From Apteryx mantelli (Eukaryota > Chordata > Aves > Apterygiformes > Apterygidae), in NCBI RefSeq assembly GCF_036417845.1, contig NW_027118693.1:4288001-4352000 (forward strand): DNA of 64,000 nucleotides, given 5' to 3'. The notes under the pieces are model-generated. The model did not search any database. It had not been told where the DNA came from and was given only the letters and a program-made list of their open reading frames with translations. Below are positions 36,218 through 48,715 of this stretch, piece after piece. The position numbers were made by a program, and so were the translations under genes. Positions within the stretch are counted from its first letter, which is position 1. The number at the start of each line of letters is the position of its first letter.

Positions 36218-39200
36218 TTGCTCACCCCAGGCATGAGGGACTGTCCAAGGAGAAAGAAACAGTGACAAGTTAGAGCAGGCTTCTCGGAGCCCAACCCATT
36301 CCATTTCTCATAGAAACCCCCCCGTTTCCTCTCTCCTCTCTCTTCGTGCAGCTCCCTTTTTGGGGCTCTGGTTTGCACTGGCTGAGTGTGCCATGCGCAG
36401 CAGGGGCCTCTGCCCATGGTCTCCAGAGGAGTCAGTTCTGCTCTGCCGGAGGTGTAAATGGAGGTGTCAAACTGACCCTACTGTGTGGTGGGATTCCTGG
36501 GGATGGGTGCCATGAGCTGGGTGAGGGGACTTGGTCCAGTGACCCAGTGGGAATAATCTCTCTTCCCCATAATGAGAGCTGAGTACAGCCCTCATGCCAG
36601 CTGTTCCTGAAAGAGAAGATCCTTGTGAGGCATTCATCTCCCCCAGCCTTACCCTCTTGAGCAGAGGTGCCTGTACCTGAATCACTCACACCAGCTCCCA
36701 CTCCAGCAAGGCAGAGAAACCCTCAAGTGAAGGCAAGGGGTGACCTGATCCTTTCTAGACGTCTCCATTCCAGGGAGATAGACCCTCTCCTCATGCCAAT
36801 TTACCGTCTGCACCCTTCCTCCAGGCACTGCACAGGGAATGGGAAGTGACTAGCTCTGATGTACACATCCTGCAGCAGATTACATCCACCCCTGATGTGG
36901 AAGGGTAGTTCAACATTCTGAAACCCATTTTTTCCAGAAAATGATCTTCAGTGGAGGAGTCTGACCATATATTTATTTAGTTTTTCGATACCTCCATCTC
37001 ACTGTGGGAGCACAGTGTGTGACGGGGTAGAAAATTTTGCCGTTTCAGTTGCTCTCAGCATGAGCACTTGTGCATCCCAAGAGGAAAAAAGGGCTCACTG
37101 TGACTTTGTACAGGGTCACGGGACCCGGTCTGTCAGTGAGTTTTTCCCCTCACTGCCCTGTGCTTGCACCTCACCAGCTAAAGGAGAAGCACACTCACAA
37201 GATCCTCTGAGAAAGAAAGTGGACTGAGCTGGGAGTGGAGGAGTTCAATTCCACAGTGGAGATTTGCAGATTCTGCTCTTTCAGCCCAGAGGTGGAGAGA
37301 GTGATGAAGAGTGTGACAAAGTTTCTCTCTCCCAGGATCAGACCAAGGACTCTCAGACATTGGGACAGAGAAACAGCTCCCAGCAGGGACAGCTCTAGGC
37401 AGCAGAGATGGGCAGGGAAGGAGAGGGAACTGCTAACAGAAACATCATGGGAGGATGGATTTGAGCAGGTCATGGTCAGTCCCTGCAGCACCGATGCCTT
37501 CTTCGGTTTTCTCAGTTTGGCCCTGCAGAAACCTCCCAGCAGCAGGGCACTGTCCAGGAACATCCCCACGTTTGCAGGTGCTAAGCAGCAGGTCAGACAA
37601 ACCCTGATGAAGCCAGCAAAGGGGAAGATGGTGCTATCTCTAGACTAAGGGATGGGTGAAGGCACTTTCAGAAGGTCCTAGCAGACCCCTTGACTGCTCA
37701 TTGAAACTGTTAATGAGTCTCAGTCCCTTGTGCAAAGCTCACAGCTCCCTTTCCATTTTCTCCTTGCCAGGTGGTAGGAAACTAAAAGCACCATCTCAGG
37801 AAACTGGCTTCTCTTTCAGGAAAACCCTGCGTTTGCCTTCCTCTTGAAAAGTCCCCTCTGAAAGTCCTGTGCAAGAGCTGGAGCTGTGAGCAGTCCTGAC
37901 CCACGCAGCACTCTCTCAGCAGGAGAATGAACCTGCCCTGCTGGGGGTCCATCCTCCTACCCAGAGCTGCTCCCTGAAGCACTGTGGGGAGTTGTCCAGG
38001 CAGGCTGAGTGCTGACCCTTGCAGGTGGCAGAGTCACTGCCCTGGGCACACAGCACCCTGGGGCGCAGGGACACTGCTCTGAATTACAGCCCTGGGCAGA
38101 CCTGTGTGCACACCCTGGCTTCACCCCCCTGCAGCGTCCCTGGGAGAAGGCAGCTGGATGCCCTGTCCCAGTGATGGTGTGGGAGGGAATCCCTGCTCTG
38201 AATGATCTCCTCCTCCTCCTCCACCCTGGAGAAGCCAGGAGAGTGACCCTGCCAGGAACCTCAGGAGTGTTGTCCTTCAGCCAGAGACTTACCGTGTAAA
38301 GGGCTGTGAAGATTTCTCCCACAAATGAGCTCTCCTCTGTCTTCCCGCTCCAGACTGCCTTTCACATCTCTCGGTCTTGTCTCATCGCATGTCAGAAAGA
38401 GCAGGCAGTGTCCAGAGCCCTGCCGCTCTTTGCAGAGGAGCTGCTCCTGGACGCAGCTATCTCTTGGCAGTGCTGCCCCGTTGCCATGAACTCCCTGCAT
38501 CCAGAAGCCTGGCCCCGCTCAGGAGCTGAGGCCCAGCAGAAGGTGTGATTTTCTCTGTCCCTTGTGCTCCCTGCTCCTGGGAAATGTTCACTGAGGCAGA
38601 CCAAAATAATCATCCATGATCCCTCTCTAAACAATGGAGAGAGACCAGTTAGAGTATTGCAGTTTGTCTCATCAGAGGATGGTTATCTAGGAGAGTTGGA
38701 AATGTCCCACTCTAGATGCCCCTATTCCCGTCTCTTAGCTAGGCAGGACACCTCGGCAGGGACAAGATGGGAGTTCATTTTCCCACACTGCAGGTATTGA
38801 TTCAATCTAGGCATCTCCTGCTGGTTTAAAGCCCCTGGGCTGGAGTGGGACTAAGATCCCTCCCATGAGCTCTGCAAAAACACTGGAGGTGGGATCCTCC
38901 TTGCCAAAGCTGAAGTGAGCACAACAGAGATGTCTGCATGCGAGCTCCTTGGCTAAGCTCCCATTATAATCAGCGGAGATGAAGGGTGGGAGTCAGCTGG
39001 TGACCCACTACTACTTGGTGAAATTTTAAGAGACAGAGGTGGTCCAAGGCATGTTCCAGTGTCTGCTTGCTCTGATGGAGCAACTATGAGACCTCTATCC
39101 TTCTAGAGCATCAGGTGGGGGCCAGGTGGGGAATTTCCTTGGTCATCTGAACAGTAGAAGCCTCACAGTGCTAGGTGTCCCCTCACTCTGAACCTGCGAA

Positions 39201-39858
39201 ACATGCAGATCCCTCCATTATAAACAGCTGATGTATTTCAGTGCAGGCACTCGATTCAGTGACATAATATTAGGCCTGCGGTGCCCTGTCCGATGCCTGG
39301 GGTGTCCAGCACAACCCCCTGTTTCTAGCAGATCCAGCATGGGACCTAGAGGAAAACCATGCCCCTTTGGAGTGTTTGCTCAGGAGGTGTCCCAGGGCAC
39401 CTCGGGTTTCCTACCTTTGCCCGAATAACTGAATCCCACCACTGCATTTAGGCACAGTCCATACCGTCTACATCCAAGCATGCTGCATAGATGGGAGGCA
39501 CATCACACCAAGGCCTCCACTCATGTCGCTGCAGGCTGTCCCAGCTCAGGGACGACTTCATTGGCACCTTGTCCTGCCTGGAGATTGGTTCTCCTTTGCC
39601 ACAGGCCCCAAAGTGCTGCAGATTCAGCTTGGGCAGCAACCCCCTCTCCTGCCATTCCTGCACGGCCCAGCCCTGTTTCACCATGGCCTTGGGTACTAGA
39701 CAGTTTGCCATCTCAGTGGGAACCTCCTTTCACCACTACATTGCCACCTGCTATCTATGCCAGCATGTCTCTGCTCTGAAGTGGGGCCATTGCACACACA
39801 GTGTCCTTGGCCCTTGGTCACAGGTTTCCCCATGACCAATCTGTGCTTTGTGCCACAG
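36218..39858. other. Non-coding stretch upstream of the OR14-like pseudogene
   Basis: No supported gene. It presumably holds the 5' UTR and promoter region of the minus-strand receptor. Several open frames of 60-140 codons overlap on both strands with no recognisable domain. Confidence 0.5.
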
Positions 39859-40950
39859 CTGAGGCTGCACAGCCCAAATAGACACAAGTGCATGCAGCCT
39901 GGGGCACAGCAGGAGGCACTGGAGACACACAAGCTGTCACAGGGCTGCCACATGGTTGGAATAACTGAGATGTGCTGGGTTCACTCGCACAACTGGAGGG
40001 CTGCGATAGAAGGGTACAAGTTCTTCAGGAGAGACCAAGGCAGAGGATGAGGAGGGGGATGCCCTTTGTGTGAAGGCACAGCTCAGATGTATGGAGTTCT
40101 TCCATGGGACAGACAAGGGGAGGCAACTCTGAAGGGCAGGGTAGCTCGGGAGAGCCAGCAGGTCTTTTAGGACAGCATCCACCAAGCACAAGAATGGTCC
40201 ATCCTGATACTCAGTTAAACTAGTAGACATCTCAGGAGACCAGCTTGGCTGAAGAGGAAACTCATGCCTGAGCTCCAGTGCAATAAGGCAGCATATGGGA
40301 ATGGGAAGGAGGGAGAAACTGCAAAGGAGGAATTCAGAAATCTTGTCCAGTGAAGTAGGGATGGTGTTAGGGAAGCCAAAGCTCCCGTGGGATTGACACT
40401 TGCAGGGATGTCAAGAGCATGAAGAAGAGCTGCTACTGCTTCAGCTGCAGTAAAAGAATGCAAAGGAAAATGTGGGCTCACTGCTGAACGGGGCAGGGAA
40501 TCTAGTAGTAGCAGATGTAGATAGATCTGAGGCACTCAATGCATTCTTGGCTTCAGTCTTCACCAAGAAGGTCTCCTGGGTCGTAGCACCTAGAGTCAGA
40601 ACTCCAGAGGGGAAAAGTGACCAGCAGTGGATGAGGTCTGAGTGAGGGATTACTCGCAAGAACTCAGCCCATGAAAGACTAAGGGACTGGATGGGTGGCA
40701 TCAGAGGGCATTGAGAAAGCTGGCTGCTGTCGCAGCAAGGCTGCTCTCTATCATTTCTGAAAGGTTGTGGAGATGAGGGAAGGTCCCAGTGAGCTGAAAA
40801 AGGGCTGTTGTGCCCATCCTCAGAAAAGGCCACAAGGACAAACCGGGGAGCTACAGGCTGTTCAGCCTCACTTTGGTGAGCAACGTGTCATGGAGCAAAT
40901 GCTCTTGGACCATAGTTCTTGGCTCATGCAGGGTGTCCCTGCTCCAGCGC
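39859..40950 (+). mobile_element. CR1 LINE fragment, endonuclease to start of reverse transcriptase
   Basis: Plus-strand fragments of CR1 ORF2 in the family order: QQEALETHKLSQG, MVGITEMCWVHSHNW and AIEGYKFFRRDQGRG (endonuclease, family GITETWWD.SHDW..A.DGYKLFR.D), then an internal deletion, RRPAWLKRKLMPELQ with KEEFRNLVQ and SRDGVREAKA (linker), SEALNAFLASVFTKKV near 40520-40565, and ILRKGHKDKPGSYRL.SL (RT start) near 40815. In-frame stops and frame changes show it is inactive. It stops at about 40950, before the catalytic FADD block. Confidence 0.82.
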
Positions 40951-41014
40951 AGGTTGCCTTCAGGCCACATTATCTCAGAAGTGTACCCTCTGGGAATGGA
41001 GCGCCTCCTTCCAA

Positions 41015-41668
41015 GGGCCTCTCGTCCTGCCACGGGGCACCACGGAGAAGATTCTGGCTCCACCTTCTTTACTTCCTCCTGTCAGATGCTTATAAACCTT
41101 GATAAGAGTCTTTTCTGAGCCTTCTCTTCTCCAGGCTGAACAGTTCCAGCTCTTGCAGACTTTCCGCATATGAGACATGCTCCAGTCCCTTAATCATCTT
41201 TGTGGCCCTTTGCTGGACTTGCTCCAATATGTCCATGTGTCTCCTGTACTGGGGAGCCCTGAACTAGACACACCAGTCCAGACGTGGTCTCACCAGTGCT
41301 GAGTAGAGGGGGAGGATCACCTCCCTTGACCTCCTGCCAATGCTCTTCCTAAGGTAGCCCAGGATGCCATTGGCTTTTGCTGCAAGGGCACATTGCTGGC
41401 TCACGGTCAACTTGGTGTTCACCAGGACCCCCAGGTCCTTCTCTGCAGAGCTGCTCTCCAGCTGGGGGGCACCCAGGCTGTACTGGTGCATGGGGTCATT
41501 CTTCCCCAGGTGAAGGACTTGGCATTTTCCTTTCCTGAACTCCATGAGGTTCCTCTCTGTCCTTTTCTCCAGCCTGTCAAGATCACTCTGAATGGCAGGG
41601 CAACCATCTGGTGTATCAGCCACTCCTCCCAGTGCTGTATCATCAGCAAACTTGCTGAGGGTGCACTC
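41015..41668 (-). mobile_element. CR1 LINE fragment, FADD block to end of ORF2
   Basis: The minus-strand frame begins with CR1 homology at ECTLSKFADDT (FADD catalytic motif at 41639-41650), followed by DLDRLEKRTERNLMEF, GKCQVLHLGKNDPMHQYSLG, SSSAEKDLGVLVNTKL, QQCALAAKANGILGY and REVILPLYSALVRPRLDWC. After frame changes the tail DLIKVYKHL-like, GGARIFSVVPRGRTRG appears down to about 41015. The 3' UTR end of CR1 is not seen. The open frame continues upstream of 41668 into sequence that does not look like CR1, marking the breakpoint. Confidence 0.88.
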
Positions 41669-44600
41669 CTGAAGCCAAGGGCATGGGACAGAGCTTTGTA
41701 AGCTCCTGACAGGGTTCTCCTCCTCCAGGAAATGGTCTTCTAGTTGGGCAGCAAAGTCCTCTTGGCAGGCCAGTGTCTCTGTAGTTTCCTTCTCCCAAGG
41801 GGGACCAGGGAGATGCCATGACTTTCTCTGGGTCAAGCCCCAGCCCCTGCTGCAGAGACACATGGCCTGGAAGACCTTAGAGCCAGCCTCCGGGTACACA
41901 GAGCAGCAGGAAGTCAAACATTCAGCTTCTGCTTGAAAGCCAGTTCATGCTCAAAGCTAACAGGCCTGTTTCCAGGAACCATTTGAAGCACAAGGACAGC
42001 AGTTGCCTCAGTGATGAAGGCTTCACACTTGCTCTACAGGCAGTGAACAAAATGAAGAAAACCCTAGCTGATTAGTTCTGTACTGAGCTCCACCTCTTGG
42101 TCACTTCCTTGGGTGTCACGGGCCCTCCTCCTGCTCCTCACCCACTTCTGTCTACCAAAAGCTCTCCCAAGCCTCCTCCGCTCTTTCTGTCTCCCCATCA
42201 CGTTCCCCAGAGCCCTTTGGACCCCTTGTCCCCCCTGGTTTGGCCCCATGGGGAAGGAGGGGTCCCAGCATCACTTGTGTGCACCCCTGTGCACCCAGAG
42301 CTGTTAGCTGCGGTGGCTGGTGCTTCCCACCACCCAGCAGCACCAGCCCTGACCTCAGGGGATGGCTGTGGTGGTGCCAAATGCTCCCACAACTGGGGTC
42401 ACATCTGGAGCATTGCTCCAGGTGTAGCTGGAAACTGGTCCAGCAGAGACCCCCACCAGGAACAGCTGCTCTCTGTTCAACCTTGCAATTATAGAAGAAT
42501 GCTGAATGTGGATAAAATGCCACCCTGACTGGTGTACATGATCCCACTCACTAGAGACAGGTGGATATATTTCATAAGGACAATCACTCATAGCACACAT
42601 TCTTCAGAATTCCTTCAGGCAAACCCTTTGCTAGCAAAGTGCTGTGGTCAAAATGGATCCCAAGATGCAGGAAGACTGGCCAAATGTCTCTGTGCATCAA
42701 CCCTACACGAGGTGATACATCAGCTGGAAGCACAACGACATGGGGACATGCTTCCTGAAAGACTGGTGAGGAAATTGAGGGGACACTGGGCTACTCCAGC
42801 CACTCCTCTGCACCCCCTGGATGTATCGGAAAACGAAGAAATGGGTTGAAACAAGAAGAGATCTAGAGCCCAGCTTAGACAAAGACAGGGTCCAATAGTC
42901 CCCTGGGAACACTGGAGTTCAGTAACAAGCCTATGGGCAGAGGCTTATGCTCTGCTGGGGCTGTCCACACCGAGCACAGAGAAGGTGGACTAAGAGCCTG
43001 CCTGTACTCAGGGAAAGGGAAAGCCTTGCTCAGTGTCACCACGGATGAGATTGCTCTCACTGAACTTCAGGTGAACACTTCAGAGGTCAAAAGAGAGGTG
43101 CCTAGTCCTAACTTAGATGCATTAAGATGGTAAGAGAGGTCTGCATTATGTTGGCAGTTATAACTCTGAACCCTCAGGTTCACACTTCCTTTTGGAGGGG
43201 TAGAAGATAGTCAGGTGGCCCTTAGGAACCAATGTCTCACTGCTGAAGAGCTCCCAGAGGTCTGCAATGAAGATGCCTAGATGTCACTCTGTCACTCCAG
43301 CCTCCCTCTGCCCTTAGAGAGGAGGAATCTGTTCCTCTCCTCTCCTTTAGAAATCCATTTTGCGAAAAGTTGAATCATGTCCTAAACTCCACTGACTAAC
43401 CTAAGGCAACCTAAGGTGTCTACCTCTTGAACATTTAAAATCTATCCTTTCGATGTCCAACATTAGAAAGATAAGGCAGGGAGTGTGACAGTAGCTCCAC
43501 AGAAACTGCTTTCACAGATTACATTTCTTGATAGCACTTTTAAAGATTTGCTGTTTCTCTCTCTTAGGCTGCCTCACAAAATGGATCTACATTTCTGCAG
43601 GGATTAGGTCACCTGGGTACCAGCTATCATTTTAATTAATGTCCTGTCACCCTCTCAGACCGACTCTGCTGAGGAGCATCTCAGGAAAGCACAGGGGACC
43701 GTGATTCTTCAGGGAATACCAAAGGGCTTTGGGTGGTTTTACTTGAAAGGAAAAAAAAATCAGAGCTTACTTCTGTCTGGCAGCACAGTGCATCAGAACA
43801 AACGGCATTAGCAGCTGACTCAAAGAGGCTCTGCAAGAACCTTGAAATGAGACATGCCAGGTTGTTCTCTCAAGGTTGTGGGAGGAGAGGGAAGGAGATG
43901 ATGGTCTGCAGAAATTCTGCTGGCCTTCTCTTTCCCCTTGATAGTGTTTCCTGCACACAGATTAATGTAAGTAACTGCTTTGCTGCATTTCACCTCATTT
44001 TTCTTTGATTCTTATTGTTGTTGTTGTTGAGTTCCTAGACTGCCTGCCTGTGATTGTCCCCCTTTGCCTGTTATATTTCTCAGGCAATGAGACCTTGCTG
44101 AACAGTTTGTGTCTATGTGCCTGGGTCTCTGCCCCTTCCTCTGCTTTAGCTTGTTGGCCAGGTCCAGCTAAGCTGCACAGAGTAGTATTGTTCTCTCTTT
44201 TGGGCTTATACAAGTTTTGTGAGCAAAAGCGGCAGGATAGAAAGGAAATGGTCTACATAGGGGTAGACTGTCCTGAGAGGACTGCATTGAGAATTCAACA
44301 TCTTCAAGAGCTCGGGTAATGAATTCAGGACCGACTCCACATCAAACCAAGCTTTGCTTTTTCCAGTGTTCACAGAAAAAAAAAAAAAAAAGTCTTCTGG
44401 GTTTCTGTTTGTTTGTTTGTTTATTTGTTTTACAAGATAGGGCGCTTATTTTTTTTTATCCCCAGCTGATGAAATTCCCTACTTATCTTTTTATCTCCTA
44501 GGATTTTCTTTTTTTTTCTTTCTCTCTCCTTTGTATTACTTGTATTACTTTTTTATTTTTCCTTCTGATGGCCAGCATGTTTTATCAAAACCATTTCTCA

Positions 44601-44940
44601 GCAAGAAAGATTGCTGCAACTGAAGAAAAATCTGGTTACAAAGATTTCTGCTCTATAGGGAATAGTTCAAGCTTGGAGGGAAAGACCACAGTTTTAATCA
44701 TAGAATATATGTCTTCCCTCTTTTTGGCTTTGTCCCTCCTATTACCTTTATTTCCCAGTGGCCTCCTCCTTTATCACCATCCTCTTTCTGCTTTCTCTCC
44801 ATTCCTTACCTAATCAAAAGGTTAATGTCACTTTGAAGAGATGTTTTATCTTTCTCCAGGATGCATTTTATCTCATCCGAAAATATAGGTTTAAGATAGA
44901 CTAGAGAAAGAATGACTGAGAAATGTCTATCTTTTTCTCC
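41669..44940. other. Non-coding stretch before the intact olfactory receptor
   Basis: No supported gene. AT content rises after about 43 kb. Contains short A and T homopolymers, and TTG/TTTG runs near 44025 and 44405. Confidence 0.5.
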
Positions 44941-44955
44941 ATTGGCTATAAAAGG
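44941..44955 (+). promoter_or_regulatory. CCAAT/TATA promoter for the olfactory receptor
   Basis: ATTGG (inverted CCAAT) directly followed by CTATAAAAGG, TATA at 44947. This lies about 300 bp upstream of the receptor ATG. A strong donor (TTT followed by GTGAGTAA at 45118) and a good acceptor (CTTACTCACTGCAG ending at 45232) suggest a 5' UTR exon of about 145 nt and an intron of 115 nt before the coding exon. Confidence 0.5.
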
Positions 44956-45245
44956 ACACTTGAGTACGGAGCTCAAATGCAAAAACTTACATGTTGTTAG
45001 TGGATTCCTACTCTAACCTAGAAACCAAGTTTGCTGTTACTGTTTAAAATGGTGTCTCCTTGCTCTGTGTTGTTTCTCCACACCTCTTCTCTCTTCTCTG
45101 TTTTCCTTAGACTTTTTGTGAGTAACCGCATGCATCTCTTTCATTACAGTACATTTCTCTACCTGTCTCCGCTCTCTCTAACCTTCTGAGGAATCGTTTC
45201 CTCCACTCACCATCTTCTCTTACTCACTGCAGCTCAGTTGCAGAT

Positions 45246-46193
45246 ATGTTGAACCATACGACTGTCACAGAGTTCCTTCTCTTGGGCTTCCCCTCCCTCC
45301 ACCATCAGGAGTACCTAATAGCAAACACTTTCCTGGCTTCCTACCTGGTGATCTTAGTTGGAAACCTGCTGATCATTGCCCTCATTCTTTCTGACCGAGA
45401 CCTCCACAGACCTATGTACTTTTTCCTCTGCAACCTCTCCTCTTTGGAGATCTTCATCACTACATGCATCATACCCAAAACAGTAGCAAGCTTGTTGATG
45501 GGCAACAAAATCATCTCCTACCCAGCTTGCTTAACTCAGTGCTACTTCTACTCCTTCTTGGGCAACACCGAATTTGTCCTTCTTGCTGTCATGTCCTACG
45601 ACCGTTATGTGGCCATATGCTACCCTCTTCAGTACCCCATGCTCATGAACAGTCAGCTTTGTGTTCAGCTCCTGTTGGGATCATGGACTGCAGGCTTCCT
45701 GGCCACCATTGTCCCCACTGTCCTAGTTGTCAGGCTGCCCTTCTGCAATGCCAATCGTATTGACCACTTCTTCTGTGAAGGCGTGCTTTTGATCAAGTTG
45801 GCCTGTGCAGAAACACAGATTGTGGAGCTGATAAATTTCATAACCTTTTCCATCATCATCCTTGGTTCACTGGTCATGACAGCAATGTCCTACCTATACA
45901 TCATTAACACCATCCTTAGGTTGCCCTCAGCTTCGTCACGGAACAAGGCATTTTCTACATGCTCCTCTCATTTCACCTTTGTCATCTTGGGCTACGGTAG
46001 CTGCATCTTCCAGTATGTGCAGCCTTCAAGTCACCACACTTCCTATTACAAAATGGTGGCCCTGCTCAACACAATGATAACTCCTCTGATGAGCCCCTTC
46101 ATTTTCAGCCTGAGGAATGAGCAGATGAAGAAGGCTCTCAAGGTGGGCTTGAAGAGAAGTGTGATAATCTCCAGGAAATGTTTTTCCTTCTGA
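45246..46193 (+). CDS. Olfactory receptor, class II, OR6/OR11-like, intact
   Basis: 315-residue odorant receptor, a seven-transmembrane protein of olfactory neurons coupling to the olfactory G protein; normal length for the family. N-glycosylation site NHT at residues 3-5. Landmarks: LVGNLLII (37-44, TM1), LHRPMYFFLCNLS (53-65; R replaces the usual T), Cys95 for the TM3-ECL2 disulfide, MSYDRYVAIC (116-125), ECL2 cysteines 167, 177 and 187 in LPFCNAN..DHFFCE, MSY at the TM5 end (214-216), KAFSTCSSH (234-242). The TM7 motif reads PLMSPFIFSLRN: Ser283 and Phe287 replace the Asn and Tyr of NPxxY, which is unusual. The ATG at 45246 fits the family N-terminus and lies 13 nt after a splice-acceptor-like site. 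No frameshift or stop. Family number is by resemblance to the OR6/OR11 groups and is less certain than the receptor call. Confidence 0.93.
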   Translation: MLNHTTVTEFLLLGFPSLHHQEYLIANTFLASYLVILVGNLLIIALILSDRDLHRPMYFFLCNLSSLEIFITTCIIPKTVASLLMGNKIISYPACLTQCYFYSFLGNTEFVLLAVMSYDRYVAICYPLQYPMLMNSQLCVQLLLGSWTAGFLATIVPTVLVVRLPFCNANRIDHFFCEGVLLIKLACAETQIVELINFITFSIIILGSLVMTAMSYLYIINTILRLPSASSRNKAFSTCSSHFTFVILGYGSCIFQYVQPSSHHTSYYKMVALLNTMITPLMSPFIFSLRNEQMKKALKVGLKRSVIISRKCFSF

Positions 46194-46524
46194 GAAGAGA
46201 TTTTGTAACTGGAGGGAAAAGGGAGGGGGATGGAACAAATGATTAGGATTCATTTGCTGAAATTACACCTTTCTTTCTTAGCAGTGTGAAGTTTCACGAA
46301 ATCACACCAGTTTCTCTCCTGAAACATATCACCATGACAAGACCTAAACCTTCGATAGAGAAGCCTTTCAAATGGTCTAAAAGCACTTTACAAACCCTGG
46401 TGAATACCCTGGTGATGGTGTTTTCTAAGTGTGGAAACTGAGACAGAAAGCAGCAAGCTGAGGACTTCCTCCTTCCTTGGCACACCAAATTCTCAAGAAT
46501 AATGCAATTATTCTCAGATCAAGC

Positions 46525-46535
46525 TAATAAAATAA
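46525..46535 (+). promoter_or_regulatory. Polyadenylation signals of the olfactory receptor
   Basis: Two overlapping AATAAA hexamers (46525 and 46530) about 335 bp downstream of the receptor stop codon, on the same strand. Confidence 0.5.
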
Positions 46536-48590
46536 ATGCCCAGCGCTTACGATACAATACTGTTAGAGCCAATACTTCATCTGATAGAACAGATTCACGC
46601 AGTAGAATTAGTTTGTCCACTTATAAACATTTGTAACTTAAATGCCCTAAGCTGAGTGCATTGCCTGCCCTCCTTTGATCATGGGGAAGAATCAGCAGTC
46701 TGGAGGATTATACCATCTCCTCTTGCGTTAATTGTCCATAGCACTTCAGAGGAACTATACTGAGCATAGAATTGGAAGCTCAACTTTTTCATAGGAAATG
46801 CCAGGTGCGCTGAACCACACGCTGGGCAATGTGTTATAATTTGCACAGGTGAGGGACTCTAGCTCAGTGAGGTGCATCCTCTGCAGCCCCAAGGATTAGA
46901 TCTAGGCCTTAAGTTCTCTCCAACCCCTTCACCAAACAAAGCCAAAGAAAAAAAACCTTCTTCTCTAATCCTTGTCATGGTATTGCCATTTTGTAATTTT
47001 CATGGATTCATTTTCATTCATGATTTGCAAGACAAATATCTTGTTTTGGAATGAGAATCAAAAGCAGTATTTGTTTATCCGTTTTAAATAAAAATATGAC
47101 ATTATCATTCTATCTGAGAGACTTTTTTATTATTTAAATCACTCACTCTCAATAGTACAGAAACACAAGATGGATGAGTTTAGTCTTAAATGCCTAGCAT
47201 GGAAATTTTGAAGGTAATTAGTTGGATGACTCCCATGCCCTTTAAGTTGGCAAAGAATCCCACCAAGACATCTTCAGTGAAGAGACTTTGGAATCACAGA
47301 TAGTGCTTTAACTTAGTTATCTTAGACATCTTATTGTGAGAAATCCTCCCCAATCTCACTGAGGCACTAATGTCTCTGATCTTTCTGGATAGAAAGCTAC
47401 AGTTTGACTATCTGTGGGAGCGCCACACCTCTGGTTACAGCATAGAAATAACAGAACCTCACTGTTTGTCCACTGCTACCTCTACACCAATATCTTAGGT
47501 GCTTGCTTTGCTCTGATGGCATGGCCTCCAGACTGTTCACCTTATTTACACCAGGGAAAAGTCCAGGTGCAGTTGTGGGTACAGTTCGTTCAGGAATTTG
47601 CTTCTTCCATTGAAGGAACAGGTCACTGCAAGAGCCGCCCCTTGCAAGGGGTACAAACAAGACTGTGCTGGGTGTTGCTTCCTCTGCTCTGTGCAGATGT
47701 CAAACTGCATTTTATGCCCTAAGGCATGCAGCACATATCCTCACTGCCACACTACAAAACAAAACAAAGCACACCTTTTGTCAGCGGTGATCAACAGCCC
47801 TCACTTGATTTCATGTACCTTGAATGGAGGAAGCACACACAAAACGACATGCCTGTGTCTCTGGGCTGCAGGGGCACTACATGGGCCAGCAGACACCCAG
47901 GAGGCCCAGAAGTTAAGCAATATGAGCAGCATTTCCTGACAACAGGGTCTGCTTCCTGTAATAAATGTGCACAGTAAATAACAGACTTTCTTCTGTGGAT
48001 AAAGGTCCCCTAAATAGCTACCCACCTCCCTGACACCTGAGCTGGATAAATAATGGATTGTTTTTGTTTTTTTTTATTAGTGGGTAAATTGAAAATGAAG
48101 TAAATAAAAAAAACAAAGGTGCACTTTGAGGACTTTGCTAAATGAACACAGAAATATTCTTGTCCACTGCAAACCCTTTCTTAGATCTAAAATGCTATGT
48201 TCCTTCTGAAAGTACTGACAACAGAAGTTGCATTCACCCTAGCCAGCGAGAGGGTGGCTCTGAAGCTCTTGTGTTGCCTACTCCTGTAGAGGCATCAGTA
48301 ACATGCTCCATGAACGTGACAGGAGAAAGTAAGTGCCCAAAGTAAGTTTCTAAGATCTGCATGAGAGAACGTAGGCCAGAAATCATTTGTATTCCATTAC
48401 TTTCTTTCCAAAAGACTCTGCCCATGCTGCCATCCAACAGAGTAGGTCTTCTTTCTGTGTAAAACTTTCAAACATTTTTGCTTCCTTCTAACAGAAATAT
48501 GATGATATTCCTCTTTAGTTTCCTCCTAAATTATAAACCAGCTCAAGTGAGATAAATAATTTTCTACAGCTGCCTATTCCTTTTCCCAGG
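46536..48590. other. Non-coding stretch
   Basis: AT-rich, with no supported gene or recognisable repeat; contains short A and T homopolymers. Confidence 0.5.
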
Positions 48591-48598
48591 TATAAAGG
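48591..48598 (+). promoter_or_regulatory. TATA-like box
   Basis: TATAAAGG in CCCAGGTATAAAGGGAGGC. It is the same type of isolated TATA box as that upstream of the intact receptor, and lies 118 bp upstream of the 159-codon frame at 48716. Motif evidence only. Confidence 0.3.
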
Positions 48599-48715
48599 GA
48601 GGCCAAATGATTAACACAAACTAAGACAGCTCAACTCCACAAGTGCAAAGGCCACCCTACCAGACTTCTGCTAAGTCACTGTTTTCACGGAGGGACTCCA
48701 TATGATCTTTTGATA

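Noticed and set aside
39448-39711. 87-codon minus-strand open frame
   Set aside because: No recognisable similarity and no splice or promoter context; it sits next to CR1-derived sequence.
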